From positions 124,001-188,000 of the forward strand of contig NZ_ATXJ01000002.1 in the NCBI RefSeq assembly GCF_000421625.1: DNA of 64,000 nt, in the 5' to 3' direction. The DNA is from Thermus islandicus DSM 21543 (GTDB taxonomy: Bacteria; Deinococcota; Deinococci; Deinococcales; Thermaceae). The notes under the pieces are model-generated. The model did no database searches. It had not been told where the DNA came from and saw only the letters and a list, made by a program, of their open reading frames with translations. This document shows, one piece after another, positions 35,655 through 45,769 of this stretch. The stretch's first letter is position 1. The number at the start of each line of letters is the position of its first letter. Made by a program: the position numbers and the translations under genes.

Positions 35655-37157
35655 ATGGAGCTTCCCCGCGCCTTCGGCCTCCTCCTCCACCCCACGAGCC
35701 TCCCCGGTCCCTACGGCGTGGGCGTCCTGGGCCGGGAGGCTTGGGACTTCCTGCGCTTCCTCAAGGAGGCGGGCGGGCGGTACTGGCAGGTCCTCCCCCT
35801 GGGCCCCACGGGCTATGGCGACTCCCCCTACCAGTCCTTCAGCGCCTTCGCGGGAAACCCCTACCTCGTGGACCTGAGGCCCCTCGAGGAGGCGGGCTAC
35901 GTGCGCCTGACCGACCCCGGCTTTCCCGGGGCCCGGGTGGACTATGGCCTGCTCTACGCCTGGAAGTGGCCTGCCCTGCGGGAGGCCTTCCAGGGGTTTC
36001 TGGAGAGGGCTTCCCGGGAAGAGAAGGAGGACTTCGCCTCCTTCCGGGAGAAGGAGGCCTGGTGGCTTGAGGACTACGCCCTCTTCATGGCCTTGAAGGC
36101 GCACCACGGGGGGCTTCCCTGGAACCGGTGGCCTTTGCCCCTGCGCCTCCGGGAGGAGAAGGCGTTAAAGGAGGCGGTGCAGGCCCTGGCGGAGGAGATG
36201 GCCTTCCACGCCTTCACCCAATGGCTCTTTTTCCGCCAGTGGGCGGCCCTGAAGGAGGCGGCGGAGGCCCTGGGGGTTCAGATCATCGGGGACATGCCCA
36301 TCTTCGTGGCCGAGGACTCGGCGGAGGTCTGGGCCCACCCGGAGTGGTTCCACCTGGACGGGGAGGGGCGGCCCACCGTGGTGGCGGGCGTCCCTCCCGA
36401 CTACTTCTCCGAGACGGGCCAGCGCTGGGGCAACCCCCTTTACCGCTGGGACGTCCTGGAGAGGGAGGGCTTTGCCTTCTGGGTGGACCGCCTGCGGAAG
36501 GCCCTGGAGCTCTTCCACCTGGTGCGCGTGGACCACTTCCGGGGCTTTGAGGCCTACTGGGAGATCCCCGCTTCCTGCCCCACGGCGGTGGAAGGCCGCT
36601 GGGTCAAGGCCCCGGGGGAGCGGCTTTTCCACAGGATCCAGGAGGTCTTTGGCCGGGTGCCCATCCTGGCCGAGGACCTGGGGGTCATCACCCCCGAGGT
36701 GGAGGCCCTGCGGGACCGCTTCGGGCTTCCCGGGATGAAGGTGCTCCAGTTTGCCTTTGACGACGGCCTGGAAAACCCCTTTCTCCCCCACAACTACCCC
36801 CCCCACGGCCAGGTGGTGGTCTACACCGGCACCCACGACAACGACACCACCCTGGGCTGGTACCGCACGGCTACACCCCACGAGAAGGCCTTTCTGGAGC
36901 GCTATCTTGCGGACTGGGGGCTTTCCTTCCGGAAAGAGGAAGAGGTGCCCTGGGCCCTGATGGGCCTGGGGATGAAGTCTGTGGCCCGGCTTGCCGTGTA
37001 CCCGGTGCAGGACGTCTTAGCCCTGGGCAGCGAGGCCCGGATGAACTATCCGGGAAGGCCCTACGGCAACTGGGCTTGGCGGCTTCTTCCGGGAGAGCTC
37101 ACCCCAAAGCACGGGGAGAGGCTCAGGGCCATGGCCGAGGAGACGGGCCGGGTGTGA
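35655..37157 (+). CDS. malQ: 4-alpha-glucanotransferase (amylomaltase)
   Basis: 500-aa GH77 enzyme that transfers alpha-1,4-glucan segments and can form large cycloamyloses; the T. thermophilus/T. aquaticus enzymes are also 500 aa. Conserved regions are GRYWQVLPLGPTGYGDSPYQ, the nucleophile Asp in FHLVRVDHFRGFEAYWEIP, the acid/base Glu in PILAEDLGVITPEVEALRD and YTGTHDNDTTLGWY. No other glycogen or maltose genes are adjacent. It is transcribed from a leaderless promoter and followed by a strong hairpin. Confidence 0.97.
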   Translation: MELPRAFGLLLHPTSLPGPYGVGVLGREAWDFLRFLKEAGGRYWQVLPLGPTGYGDSPYQSFSAFAGNPYLVDLRPLEEAGYVRLTDPGFPGARVDYGLLYAWKWPALREAFQGFLERASREEKEDFASFREKEAWWLEDYALFMALKAHHGGLPWNRWPLPLRLREEKALKEAVQALAEEMAFHAFTQWLFFRQWAALKEAAEALGVQIIGDMPIFVAEDSAEVWAHPEWFHLDGEGRPTVVAGVPPDYFSETGQRWGNPLYRWDVLEREGFAFWVDRLRKALELFHLVRVDHFRGFEAYWEIPASCPTAVEGRWVKAPGERLFHRIQEVFGRVPILAEDLGVITPEVEALRDRFGLPGMKVLQFAFDDGLENPFLPHNYPPHGQVVVYTGTHDNDTTLGWYRTATPHEKAFLERYLADWGLSFRKEEEVPWALMGLGMKSVARLAVYPVQDVLALGSEARMNYPGRPYGNWAWRLLPGELTPKHGERLRAMAEETGRV

Positions 37158-37163
37158 TAGCAA

Positions 37164-37189
37164 CCCATGCGGGCGCAAGCCCGCATGGG
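37164..37189. terminator. Bidirectional hairpin between malQ and sucD
   Basis: CCCATGCGGGC and GCCCGCATGGG form an 11-bp stem with a GCAA (GNRA) tetraloop. Genes converge on it from both sides. There is no T run, so it may act as a 3' stabiliser as well as a terminator. Confidence 0.75.
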
Positions 37190-37206
37190 GGGCCTGGAAA
37201 GCCGGT

Positions 37207-38073
37207 TTAACCTAGGGCCTTCTTCACCAGCTCCACGATCTCGTCAATGGTGTCGGCCACGGGGATGCCCGCCTCGGCGAAGGCCTTAAGCTTGGACTCC
37301 GGGGTGCCCACGTTGCCCATGATGATGGCCCCGGCGTGGCCCATGCGCTTCCCTTTGGGGGCGGAGCGCCCCCCGATGAAGCCCACCACGGGCTTCTTCA
37401 TGTGCGCCTTCACCCATTCCGCGGCCTCCTCCTCGTCCGAGCCCCCGATCTCCCCGATCAGGACCACGGCCTCGGTCTCGGGGTCCTCGTTGAAGAGGGG
37501 AAGGAGGTCCTTGAAGGTGGTGCCGATCACGGGGTCGCCCCCGATGCCCACGGTGGTGGTGGTGCCAAGCCCCGCCTGGGACAGGGCGGCCGCCGCCTCG
37601 TAGGTGAGGGTACCGGAGCGGCTGATGAGGCCCACCTTCCCCCGCTTGAAGACGTGGCCGGGCATGATGCCGATTTTGGTCTCCTCGGCGCTGATGATCC
37701 CGGGGCAGTTGCCGCCGATGAGGCGGACCCCTAAGGCCCGGATCTCCTCCACCGCCCGCACCATGTCCAGGGTGGGGATGCCCTCGGTGATCAGGACGAC
37801 GAGGGGAATGCCAGCGTGGGCCGCCTCTAGCGCGGCGTCCGCCGCCATGGGGGCGGGAACGAAGATGATGGAGGCGTCCACCTTGTGGCGGGCCACCGCC
37901 TCCTTTACCGTGTCGTAGACGGGGACCCCTAAGACCTCGGCGCCCCCCTTGCCCGGGGTGACCCCCGCGACGATCTGGGTGCCGTAGGAAAGCATCTGCT
38001 GGGTGTGAAACTGCCCCTCCCGACCGGTGATGCCCTGGACCAGGACGCGGGTTTCGCGGTTCACCAGGATCAC
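37207..38073 (-). CDS. sucD: Succinyl-CoA ligase (ADP/GDP-forming), alpha subunit
   Basis: 288-aa alpha subunit of succinyl-CoA synthetase of the TCA cycle. It binds CoA ([30 protein letters not shown]) and carries the phosphorylated His in [11 protein letters not shown] near the C-terminus; [20 protein letters not shown] and [13 protein letters not shown] are the other family blocks. The start overlaps the sucC stop by four bases. Together they form a sucCD operon. Confidence 0.97.
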   Translation of the reverse strand: MILVNRETRVLVQGITGREGQFHTQQMLSYGTQIVAGVTPGKGGAEVLGVPVYDTVKEAVARHKVDASIIFVPAPMAADAALEAAHAGIPLVVLITEGIPTLDMVRAVEEIRALGVRLIGGNCPGIISAEETKIGIMPGHVFKRGKVGLISRSGTLTYEAAAALSQAGLGTTTTVGIGGDPVIGTTFKDLLPLFNEDPETEAVVLIGEIGGSDEEEAAEWVKAHMKKPVVGFIGGRSAPKGKRMGHAGAIIMGNVGTPESKLKAFAEAGIPVADTIDEIVELVKKALG

Positions 38074-39206
38074 GCCGCACCTCCCACCATGGCCACGATG
38101 GCCCTGGCCGCCTCGAGGGACGTGGGGTACATGTAGATGGGCTTCCCCTCCAAAAGCCGCTTGGCCTCCTCCTCGGCGGTGCCCGCCACCCGCATGACCA
38201 CGGGCTTGGTGAGGAGCCCTTCCTCCAGGGCCCGGATCACCCCCTTGGCCACCTCGTCGGCCCGGGTGATGCCGCCGAAGATGTTGATGAAGACCCCTTT
38301 GACCTCGGGGTCCTTAAGGACCACCTTCAGCGCGTTGTAGACCACCTCGGCCTTGGCCCCGCCGCCGATGTCCAGGAAGTTGGCGGGCTTGCCCCCTACC
38401 CGGTTCACCAGGTCCAGGGTGTACATGACCAGCCCCGCCCCGTTGCCGATGATCCCGATGTTGCCGGAAAGCTTCACGTAGGCGAAGCCGTAGTTGCTGG
38501 CCTCCACCTCCAAGGGGTGCTCGGCCTCCACCTCCCGGAGCTCCGCCAACTCGGGGTGGCGGAAGAGGGCGTTGTCGTCCAGGACGATCTTCGCGTCGGC
38601 CGCCACGATCCCGCCCTCCGTGGTCACCACCAGGGGGTTGATCTCGGCGATGGAGGCGTCCACCCCCTCGTAGGCCCGGAAGAGGCCCACGAGGACCTGG
38701 GCGAGCCGGTTCAGGTTGCCCTCGAGGCCTGCTTGCCGCACCATCTCCCGGGCCTCAAAGGCCCTCAGGCCCTTGTGGGGGTCAATCCAGAACTTGTGGA
38801 TGGCCTCAGGGTTCTGGGCGGCCACCTCCTCAATGTCCACGCCCCCTTCCTTGGAGAGCATGAGGACCACCCGCTTCTTGGCGCGGTCCAGGATGAGGCC
38901 GGCGTAGTACTCCTTGGCGATGTCCACCGCCTCGGCCACCAGGACCTTCTTCACGGTGAGGCCCTTGAGGTTCATGCCCAGGATGGCCTTCGCCTTCTCG
39001 TAGGCCTCCTCCGGGGTGTCGGCGAGCTTCACCCCCCCGGCCTTGCCTCTCCCCCCCACGTGCACCTGGGCCTTGATGACCACCCGCTTGCCGAACTCCT
39101 CGGCGATCCGCTTGGCCTCCTCAGGGGTGTAGGCCACCCTGCCGGGCGGCACCGGCACCCCGTAGCGGGCCAGGATCTCCTTGGCTTGGTACTCGTGCAG
39201 GTTCAA
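38070..39206 (-). CDS. sucC: Succinyl-CoA ligase (ADP/GDP-forming), beta subunit
   Basis: 378-aa beta subunit with an N-terminal ATP-grasp fold ([43 protein letters not shown]) and a C-terminal CoA-ligase domain ([40 protein letters not shown]). The start is TTG 39206, unusual for a major metabolic gene, but GAGGAGGTGGAGC lies immediately upstream and the N-terminus fits the family exactly. A perfect TATAAT lies about 35 bases upstream. Confidence 0.97.
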   Translation of the reverse strand: MNLHEYQAKEILARYGVPVPPGRVAYTPEEAKRIAEEFGKRVVIKAQVHVGGRGKAGGVKLADTPEEAYEKAKAILGMNLKGLTVKKVLVAEAVDIAKEYYAGLILDRAKKRVVLMLSKEGGVDIEEVAAQNPEAIHKFWIDPHKGLRAFEAREMVRQAGLEGNLNRLAQVLVGLFRAYEGVDASIAEINPLVVTTEGGIVAADAKIVLDDNALFRHPELAELREVEAEHPLEVEASNYGFAYVKLSGNIGIIGNGAGLVMYTLDLVNRVGGKPANFLDIGGGAKAEVVYNALKVVLKDPEVKGVFINIFGGITRADEVAKGVIRALEEGLLTKPVVMRVAGTAEEEAKRLLEGKPIYMYPTSLEAARAIVAMVGGAA

Positions 39207-39239
39207 GCTCCACCTCCTCGGCCGGCCAAGGCCAGGGGC

Positions 39240-39245
39240 ATTATA
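39240..39245 (-). promoter_or_regulatory. -10 box of sucCD operon
   Basis: TATAAT on the minus strand, about 33 bases before the sucC TTG. The -35 region (17 bp upstream) is not a good match. Confidence 0.55.
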
Positions 39246-39284
39246 CCCTCCGGGGCCTCGGGCAGGGGAATCCCCGGCGGGCGC

Positions 39285-40289
39285 CTAGGTTTCGCCAGCG
39301 GGACGGGCGAAGAAGAGGCGGCCCACCTGGGTCTGGATGGCCTGGGTGATGACCACCTCCACCTCCTGGCCCCGGTAGCGGATCCCCCCGTCCACCACCA
39401 CCATGGAGCCGTCCTCCAGGTAGCCCACCCCCTGGTGGGGCTCCTTGCCCTCCTTGAAGATGAGGAGCTTCAAGGTGTCCCCCACCTGGAGCTGGGGCCT
39501 CAGGGCCTGGGCCAGGGCCTGGACCGAGAGGGCCTTCACCCCGTAGATGCGGGCCATCTGCAGGAGGGCCAGGTCGTTGGTGACGAGGGCCGCCCCCAGG
39601 TCCCGGGCCAGGAAGAGAAGCCTTTCGTCCACGCTGTCCCCCTTGGGGGCCTCTTCCAGAACCTCCAGGGGGAGGTACTCCTTGAGCCTTTCCAGGGCCT
39701 CGAGGCCCCGCCTCCCCTTGGCCCGCCTAAGGGGGTCTGGGCTGTCGGCGAAGTGCTGGAGCTCTTTGAGGACGAAGTGGGGCACGAAGAGGGGGCCTTC
39801 CAGGAAGCCTGTGGCCGCCACCTCCGCCAGCCTCCCGTCCACCAGGACGCTGGTGTCCAGCACCTTTCCCCCCTCCTTGGCCGCCCTCCGGGCCGGGCGC
39901 AGGTAGTCCTTGTAGCCCAGGGCCAGGTAGGAGAAGAGCCCCACCAGAAAGAAGGCCAGGAGGAGGCTGTGGTAGGGGGAGAAGCCCGGCACCTGGGAGA
40001 GGAGGGTGGTGAGCAAGACGGTGAGGAGAAGGCCCAGGGTGGCCCCCAGGGTGAGGGACACGGCCACCTCGGGGGGGAGCTCCCGCAGGCGGCGGAGGCG
40101 CTTTTCCAGCAAGGTTTCCACCCTGGGCGCCAGGAGGACCCCGGTGAGGAAGCCCGCCACCCCTAGGTAGAAGCGGTTCAGGGAGAGGAGGCTCGCGGAC
40201 TGGGGGAGGAGCCCGCTTCGCTCCAGGGTCACCGCCAGCTGGTACCCCAGGAGGGCGAAGAGGAGGTAGAGGAAGAGGCGCGGGCTCAT
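39285..40289 (-). CDS. PIN-TRAM domain membrane protein (YacL-like)
   Basis: 334-aa protein with four N-terminal hydrophobic segments (about residues 5-110), a PIN nuclease-like domain (VLDTSVLVDGRLAEV, VPHFVLKELQHFADS, DERLLFLARDLGAALVTNDLAL with the acidic residues of the active site) and a C-terminal TRAM domain (GDTLKLLIFKEGKEPHQGVGYLEDGSMVVV). Homologues next to clpC and radA in Firmicutes are called YacL. The role is unknown, perhaps RNA cleavage at the membrane. It overlaps radA by four bases. Confidence 0.9.
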   Translation of the reverse strand: MSPRLFLYLLFALLGYQLAVTLERSGLLPQSASLLSLNRFYLGVAGFLTGVLLAPRVETLLEKRLRRLRELPPEVAVSLTLGATLGLLLTVLLTTLLSQVPGFSPYHSLLLAFFLVGLFSYLALGYKDYLRPARRAAKEGGKVLDTSVLVDGRLAEVAATGFLEGPLFVPHFVLKELQHFADSPDPLRRAKGRRGLEALERLKEYLPLEVLEEAPKGDSVDERLLFLARDLGAALVTNDLALLQMARIYGVKALSVQALAQALRPQLQVGDTLKLLIFKEGKEPHQGVGYLEDGSMVVVDGGIRYRGQEVEVVITQAIQTQVGRLFFARPAGET

Positions 40290-41566
40290 CCCAGGTGCCG
40301 CTCCACCGCTTCTTTCAGGCTCCGGGTGTTCCCGGGGTGCAGGAAGCTACAGAACCCCGCCCGCTCCCCCTCCTTGAGCCGCCGCTCCAGTCCCGTCACG
40401 CTCCGGACCTCCCCCAGAAGGCCCACCTCCCCCACTACCGCAAGCCCCTCGGGCAAGGGACGCCCCACCACCGCAGAGTACACCGCCAAGGCCACGGCCA
40501 GGTCCAGCCCGGGGTCCAGGACCCTAAGCCCCCCCGCCAGGTTCACGTAGACGTCCAGGCTGGCGAGGGGAAGGCCAAGCCGCCTTTCCAGCACCGCCAG
40601 GACCATGTCCACCCGCCTCCCGTCCAGTCCCTGGACCACCCGCCTGGGGGCGGGGAAGGGGGTCCGGGCGGCCAGGGCCTGGACCTCCAGGGCCAGGGCC
40701 CTCTCCCCGGCCAGGGCCAGGGCCACGGCGCTCCCCGGCACCCCCTGGGGCCTTTCCTGGAGGAAGGCCTCCGAGGGGTTTCCCACCTCCAGAAGGCCCT
40801 CCTCCTCCATGCGGAAGACCCCGAGCTCCCCCACCGGGCCGAAGCGGTTCTTGGCGCTCCTCAGGACCCGGTAGACTCCGGCGGTCTCCAGGTAAAGGGT
40901 GGCGTCCACCGCGTGCTCCACGCTTTTGGGCCCGGCCACCACCCCCTCCTTGGTCACATGGCCCACCAGCACCACCGCCGCCCCGCTTTCCTTGGCGAAG
41001 CGGACCAGGGCGGCCGTGGCCTCCCTGACCGCCACCAGGCTTCCCGGGGCGCCGCCGGCCTCGAGGGTCTGGACGGAGTCCACGAAGAGGGCCTCGGGGG
41101 GGTCCTGCTCCAGGAGGGCGAGGAGGGCCTCCAGGCGGGTCTCCCGCACGAGGAGAAGCTCCGCTACCCTAAGCCGCCTCGCCCGCAGCTTGATCTGGGC
41201 CGGGGACTCCTCCCCGGCCACGTAGTAGACCCGCTGGGGCATGCGCCGGGCCATCTCCAGGAGGAGGGTGCTCTTGCCCACCCCAGGCTCCCCGCCCAGG
41301 AGGACCACCTCCCCGGGGACAAACCCTCCCCCCAGGACCCGGTCCACCTCGGCCAAGCCCGAGGAGAAGCGGCGCTCCTCCCCCTCGTCCACCTGGGAGA
41401 GGCGGAGGAGGCCCGCGGCCGCCCAAGGGCGCTCCTTTCCCTCCTTCCGCGGGGGCTCGGGGGCGGCCTGCCGGAAGCTCCCCCAGGCCCCGCACCCCGG
41501 GCAGCGCCCCAGGGGTTTAGGGGTCCGGTAGCCGCACTCCACGCATACGTGGTCGGTCTTGGCCAT
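40286..41566 (-). CDS. radA: DNA repair protein RadA (Sms)
   Basis: 426-aa RecA-like helicase that helps branch migration in recombination. It has the N-terminal zinc finger with Cys8, Cys11, Cys22 and Cys25, Walker A GGEPGVGKST, the RadA-specific KNRFGPVGELGVF motif and a C-terminal Lon-like domain (PLPEGLAVVGEVGLLGEVRSV). It lies 36 bases after clpC and overlaps the PIN gene. No SD precedes the ATG, so translation may depend on clpC read-through. Confidence 0.96.
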   Translation of the reverse strand: MAKTDHVCVECGYRTPKPLGRCPGCGAWGSFRQAAPEPPRKEGKERPWAAAGLLRLSQVDEGEERRFSSGLAEVDRVLGGGFVPGEVVLLGGEPGVGKSTLLLEMARRMPQRVYYVAGEESPAQIKLRARRLRVAELLLVRETRLEALLALLEQDPPEALFVDSVQTLEAGGAPGSLVAVREATAALVRFAKESGAAVVLVGHVTKEGVVAGPKSVEHAVDATLYLETAGVYRVLRSAKNRFGPVGELGVFRMEEEGLLEVGNPSEAFLQERPQGVPGSAVALALAGERALALEVQALAARTPFPAPRRVVQGLDGRRVDMVLAVLERRLGLPLASLDVYVNLAGGLRVLDPGLDLAVALAVYSAVVGRPLPEGLAVVGEVGLLGEVRSVTGLERRLKEGERAGFCSFLHPGNTRSLKEAVERHLG

Positions 41567-41602
41567 GATCGGAGGGCAAGCGGGCGCCGCTTCCCCCGGG
41601 GG

Positions 41603-43807
41603 TCAGACCAGAAACTCCTCCACCTCGTGGAAGGCCAAGCGCCCCTCCTCCACGCTCACGTAGAGGTGGCCGGCGGGCTTCTTCAGGAGGGCCAGGGACA
41701 GGGGGTCCTCAATGCGCTCGCGGATGACCCCGCGGACAGCCCGGGCGCTTCCCGTCTTGGGGGCCTGCTCCACCACAAAGTGGGCGACCTCAGGGGCGAA
41801 GGCCACCTCAATGTCCCGAGCCTTCAGCTCTTTCCGGATTTCTTCCAGCATAAGCCGGGCCACCTGGACCAGCTCCTCCTCCGTGAGGGGGCGGAAGCGG
41901 ATCACCTCGTCCAGGCGGTCCAGGAACTCCGGGGTGAAGAGGGTCTTCAGGGGGGATTCTGTGTCTACTTCCCTCGAGGTAAAGCCGATGGCCGGGCCCA
42001 CGTTGTAGCCGGTGTTGGAGGTCATGATGAGGATGACCCGCCGGAAGTCCACGGTGCGCCCCATGCCGTCGGTGAGGCGCCCCTCGTCCAGGACCTGGAG
42101 GAAGGTGTTGTAGATGTCGGGGTGGGCCTTCTCAATCTCGTCCAGGAGGACCACGCTGAAGGGCTGGCGGCGCACGGCCTCGGTGAGGCGGCCTCCCTGC
42201 TCGTACCCCACGTAGCCCGGCGGGGCGCCGATGAGCTTGGAGATGGAGTGGGGCTCCTGGAACTCGGACATGTCAAAGCGGATAAGGGCCCGCTCCGAGC
42301 CGAAGAGGACCTCGGCCAGGGCCTTGGCGAGCTGGGTCTTGCCCACCCCGCTTTGGCCCACGAAGAGGAAGCTCGCGGCCACCCGGGTCCGGCCCCCAAG
42401 GCCCACCCGGGCCCGCCGTAGGGCGCTGGCCAGGGCGCGGATCGCCTCCTCCTGGCCCACCACCCGCTTCCTCAGCTCCTCCTCCAGGTGCATGAGCTTC
42501 TCGTCGTCCTTGTCGTCGGTGTAGATGCCTCCCCAAGAGTCCACCACGGCCTCGATGTCCTCCCGGGTGACCACCGGGGTGCCGTCCTCCTCCTCGGCCA
42601 CGGGGAGGCCCAAGGAGGCGTTGAGGCGGACCCTCGAGGCCGCCTCGTCAATGAGGTCAATGGCCTTGTCGGGGAAGTTGCGCCCGGGGAGGGAGCGGAT
42701 GCCGATCTTGACGGAAAGCTCCAGGATCTCGTCGGGAATGATAACCCCGTGGTGGGCCTCGTACCGGGGGCGGAGGCCTTTTAGGATCTCCAGCGTCTCC
42801 TCAGGGGAGGGCTCGAGGACGATCACCGGCTGGAAGCGCCGCTCTAGGGCGGCGTCCTTTTCTATGTAGCGGTGGTACTCCCCGGTGGTGGTGGCCCCGA
42901 TCACCTGGATCTCCCCCCGGGCCAGGGCGGGTTTGAGGATGTTGGCGGCGTCCAGGGTGCCCTCGGCCCCCCCGGCCCCGATCAGGGTGTGGAGCTCGTC
43001 AATGAAGGCGATGACCTTGGCGTTTTTGAGCTCCTCAATGATCTGGCGCAGGCGCTCCTCAAACTCGCCCCGGTACTTGGTCCCCGCCACCACCCCGGCG
43101 AGGTCAATGGCCACCACCCGGGCCCCGCGCAGAATGGGGGGCACCCGCCCCTCCACGATGGCCTGGGCCAGGCCCTCCACGATGGCCGTCTTGCCCACCC
43201 CAGGGTCCCCGATGAGCACGGGGTTGTTCTTGGTGCGGCGGGCCAGGATCTGGATCACCCGGTTGATCTCCTCCTGGCGCCCGATCACCGGGTCCAGCTT
43301 CCCTTCCCGGGCCTCTTTGGTGAGGTCGCGGCCGTACTCGTCCAGGAAGGGGGTGTTCACGGGCTTCTCCCGCTCGCGGCTGTCGGCCATGGCCAGGATG
43401 CGCCAGCGGATGGCGTCCACGTCCTTGGCGAAGTGGGAGAGGATGCGGTAGGCGATCCCGTCCCCCTCGCGGAGGATGCCGAGGAGGATGTGCTCGGTGC
43501 CGATCACCTGGGCGCCCATGTTGCGGGCTTCGGCGCTGGCCAGCTCCATGACCCGCCTCGCCCTGGGTGTGATGGCGGGGGGCTCCCCGGTGCGGCTCCC
43601 CTCGCCCCGGCCCACCAGCTCCTCCACCATGCGGCGCATGGCCTCGAGGCTCGCCCCGTACTCCTGGAGGATGCGGGCCGCCGTGCCCCCCTCGCGCATC
43701 AGGCCCAGGAGGAGGTGCTCTGGGCCGATCATGGAGTGGCCTAAGCGGCTCCCCTCCTCCCTCGCGTAGTGGAAGACCAGCCTGGCGCGGTCGTCGTACC
43801 TGTTCAT
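41603..43807 (-). CDS. clpC: ClpC/ClpA-type AAA+ unfoldase
   Basis: 734-aa Hsp100 unfoldase that feeds ClpP. The N-domain has two Clp repeats ([28 protein letters not shown] and its copy). D1 has Walker [16 protein letters not shown] and D2 has [16 protein letters not shown]. The short insert between the ATPase modules ([22 protein letters not shown]) is much shorter than a ClpB middle domain, so it is not ClpB. ATG 43807 is chosen over GTG 43825 because the latter overlaps the -10 box and GAGGGG precedes the ATG. Adaptor genes ctsR and mcsAB, usual in Firmicutes, are absent. Confidence 0.93.
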   Translation of the reverse strand: MNRYDDRARLVFHYAREEGSRLGHSMIGPEHLLLGLMREGGTAARILQEYGASLEAMRRMVEELVGRGEGSRTGEPPAITPRARRVMELASAEARNMGAQVIGTEHILLGILREGDGIAYRILSHFAKDVDAIRWRILAMADSREREKPVNTPFLDEYGRDLTKEAREGKLDPVIGRQEEINRVIQILARRTKNNPVLIGDPGVGKTAIVEGLAQAIVEGRVPPILRGARVVAIDLAGVVAGTKYRGEFEERLRQIIEELKNAKVIAFIDELHTLIGAGGAEGTLDAANILKPALARGEIQVIGATTTGEYHRYIEKDAALERRFQPVIVLEPSPEETLEILKGLRPRYEAHHGVIIPDEILELSVKIGIRSLPGRNFPDKAIDLIDEAASRVRLNASLGLPVAEEEDGTPVVTREDIEAVVDSWGGIYTDDKDDEKLMHLEEELRKRVVGQEEAIRALASALRRARVGLGGRTRVAASFLFVGQSGVGKTQLAKALAEVLFGSERALIRFDMSEFQEPHSISKLIGAPPGYVGYEQGGRLTEAVRRQPFSVVLLDEIEKAHPDIYNTFLQVLDEGRLTDGMGRTVDFRRVILIMTSNTGYNVGPAIGFTSREVDTESPLKTLFTPEFLDRLDEVIRFRPLTEEELVQVARLMLEEIRKELKARDIEVAFAPEVAHFVVEQAPKTGSARAVRGVIRERIEDPLSLALLKKPAGHLYVSVEEGRLAFHEVEEFLV

Positions 43808-43823
43808 GCTCCCCTCTACCCAC

Positions 43824-43829
43824 ATTCTA
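43824..43829 (-). promoter_or_regulatory. -10 box of clpC operon
   Basis: TAGAAT on the minus strand, 16 bases before ATG 43807. The short leader contains GAGGGG as an SD. No CIRCE or CtsR-like direct repeats are seen nearby. Confidence 0.55.
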
Positions 43830-43896
43830 GCCTAAGGCCCTCCGCCTTGGGGATTTGCGCACGGGCTCACCTTGGGCCGGAGGCCCGCCTCTCCTG

Positions 43897-43929
43897 TAAG
43901 ATGCCCTCTAACCGGGGGCTTTGGCCCCC
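43897..43929 (+). promoter_or_regulatory. glyS promoter -10 and leader hairpin
   Basis: TAAGAT (43897-43902) with a weak TTGGGC 19 bp upstream. The leader then forms GGGGGC-TTTG-GCCCCC (43914-43929) four bases before the SD GGAGGAG. No T-box features are seen. Confidence 0.45.
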
Positions 43930-43942
43930 TTCGGGAGGAGAG

Positions 43943-45460
<1,518 letters not shown>

Positions 45461-45494
45461 GCTGGAGGAGCGAGCCGTTTTTGAGGGACCCGAA

Positions 45495-45629
45495 GTGGCG
45501 CAAAACCGGAAGCGCGGGAAAGAGGTTCGGACTCAGCCGGAGGCGCGCATAGAGGAGCACGGGCGGGAGATCCGGGCATGGGAAAGGAGAAGGGAACGCA
45601 TCCTACGCCGCCTAGGCAGGGGGTCCTAG
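45495..45629 (+). CDS. Possible 44-aa basic peptide
   Basis: Short GTG-started orf encoding a highly charged helical peptide ([20 protein letters not shown], then [15 protein letters not shown]). A GAGGG lies about eight bases upstream. It follows glyS by 34 bases and overlaps the next orf in another frame. Composition is more protein-like than most random frames here, but there is no homology that I recognise. It could also be the 5' half of a frameshifted gene whose 3' half is the next orf. Confidence 0.25.
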   Translation: MAQNRKRGKEVRTQPEARIEEHGREIRAWERRRERILRRLGRGS

Positions 45630-45769
45630 GCATCCCCGAGCCGATCTGGCGGGAGCTTTGGGAAGTGGAGGAGATGCGGGTGGCTCCTTCCCGCGAGCTG
45701 GAGCGGGAATTCTTCGGCGCCCTGACCCACCAGGTGGGTCAGGGCGCCCTGTGGGAGGAGGCCGCATGA
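45578..45769 (+). CDS. Possible 63-aa orf coupled to asd
   Basis: ATG-started orf ([20 protein letters not shown], then [19 protein letters not shown]) whose TGA overlaps the asd start (ATGA), a sign of translational coupling. The middle is acidic and helix-like; the first ten residues look unconvincing. A 33-bp perfect palindrome lies inside it, which argues against strict coding constraint. The real gene may start at a later codon, such as the ATG at 45674, or continue from the upstream overlapping frame. Confidence 0.3.
   Translation: MGKEKGTHPTPPRQGVLGIPEPIWRELWEVEEMRVAPSRELEREFFGALTHQVGQGALWEEAA
45716..45748. repeat. 33-bp perfect palindrome upstream of asd
   Basis: Arms GGCGCCCTGACCCACC (45716-45731) and its exact complement (45733-45748) flank a single A. 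As RNA it gives a hairpin of up to about 15 bp ending five bases before the GGAGGAG SD of asd. There is no T run. It may be an operator for a dimeric regulator, an RNA structure controlling asd, or a terminator for glyS. Confidence 0.8.

Noticed and set aside
33942-36107. 721-codon minus-strand frame
   Set aside because: It lies across the EamA, dehydrogenase and malQ genes, is rich in Gly/His/Glu and has no recognisable motif. It is an antisense shadow caused by scarce stop codons at high GC.
37158-37206. Part of a transposon end or attachment site at the malQ-sucD hairpin
   Set aside because: The inverted repeat is a single GNRA hairpin between convergent genes. There is no duplication, transposase or flanking repeat.
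38517-41566. Long plus-strand frames opposite sucC, PIN, radA and clpC
   Set aside because: No promoter, SD or motif. Their codons mirror real genes on the minus strand.
43861-43942. T-box or glycine riboswitch upstream of glyS
   Set aside because: The leader is only about 40 bases and lacks the T-box sequence and glycine aptamer motifs. Only a simple hairpin is present.
43769-43942. N-terminal extension of GlyRS from 43769
   Set aside because: It would overlap clpC antisense and lie upstream of the promoter. The known N-terminus begins at 43943.
45461-45630. IS remnant between glyS and asd
   Set aside because: The charged peptides look odd, but no terminal repeats, target duplication or transposase motifs can be found.
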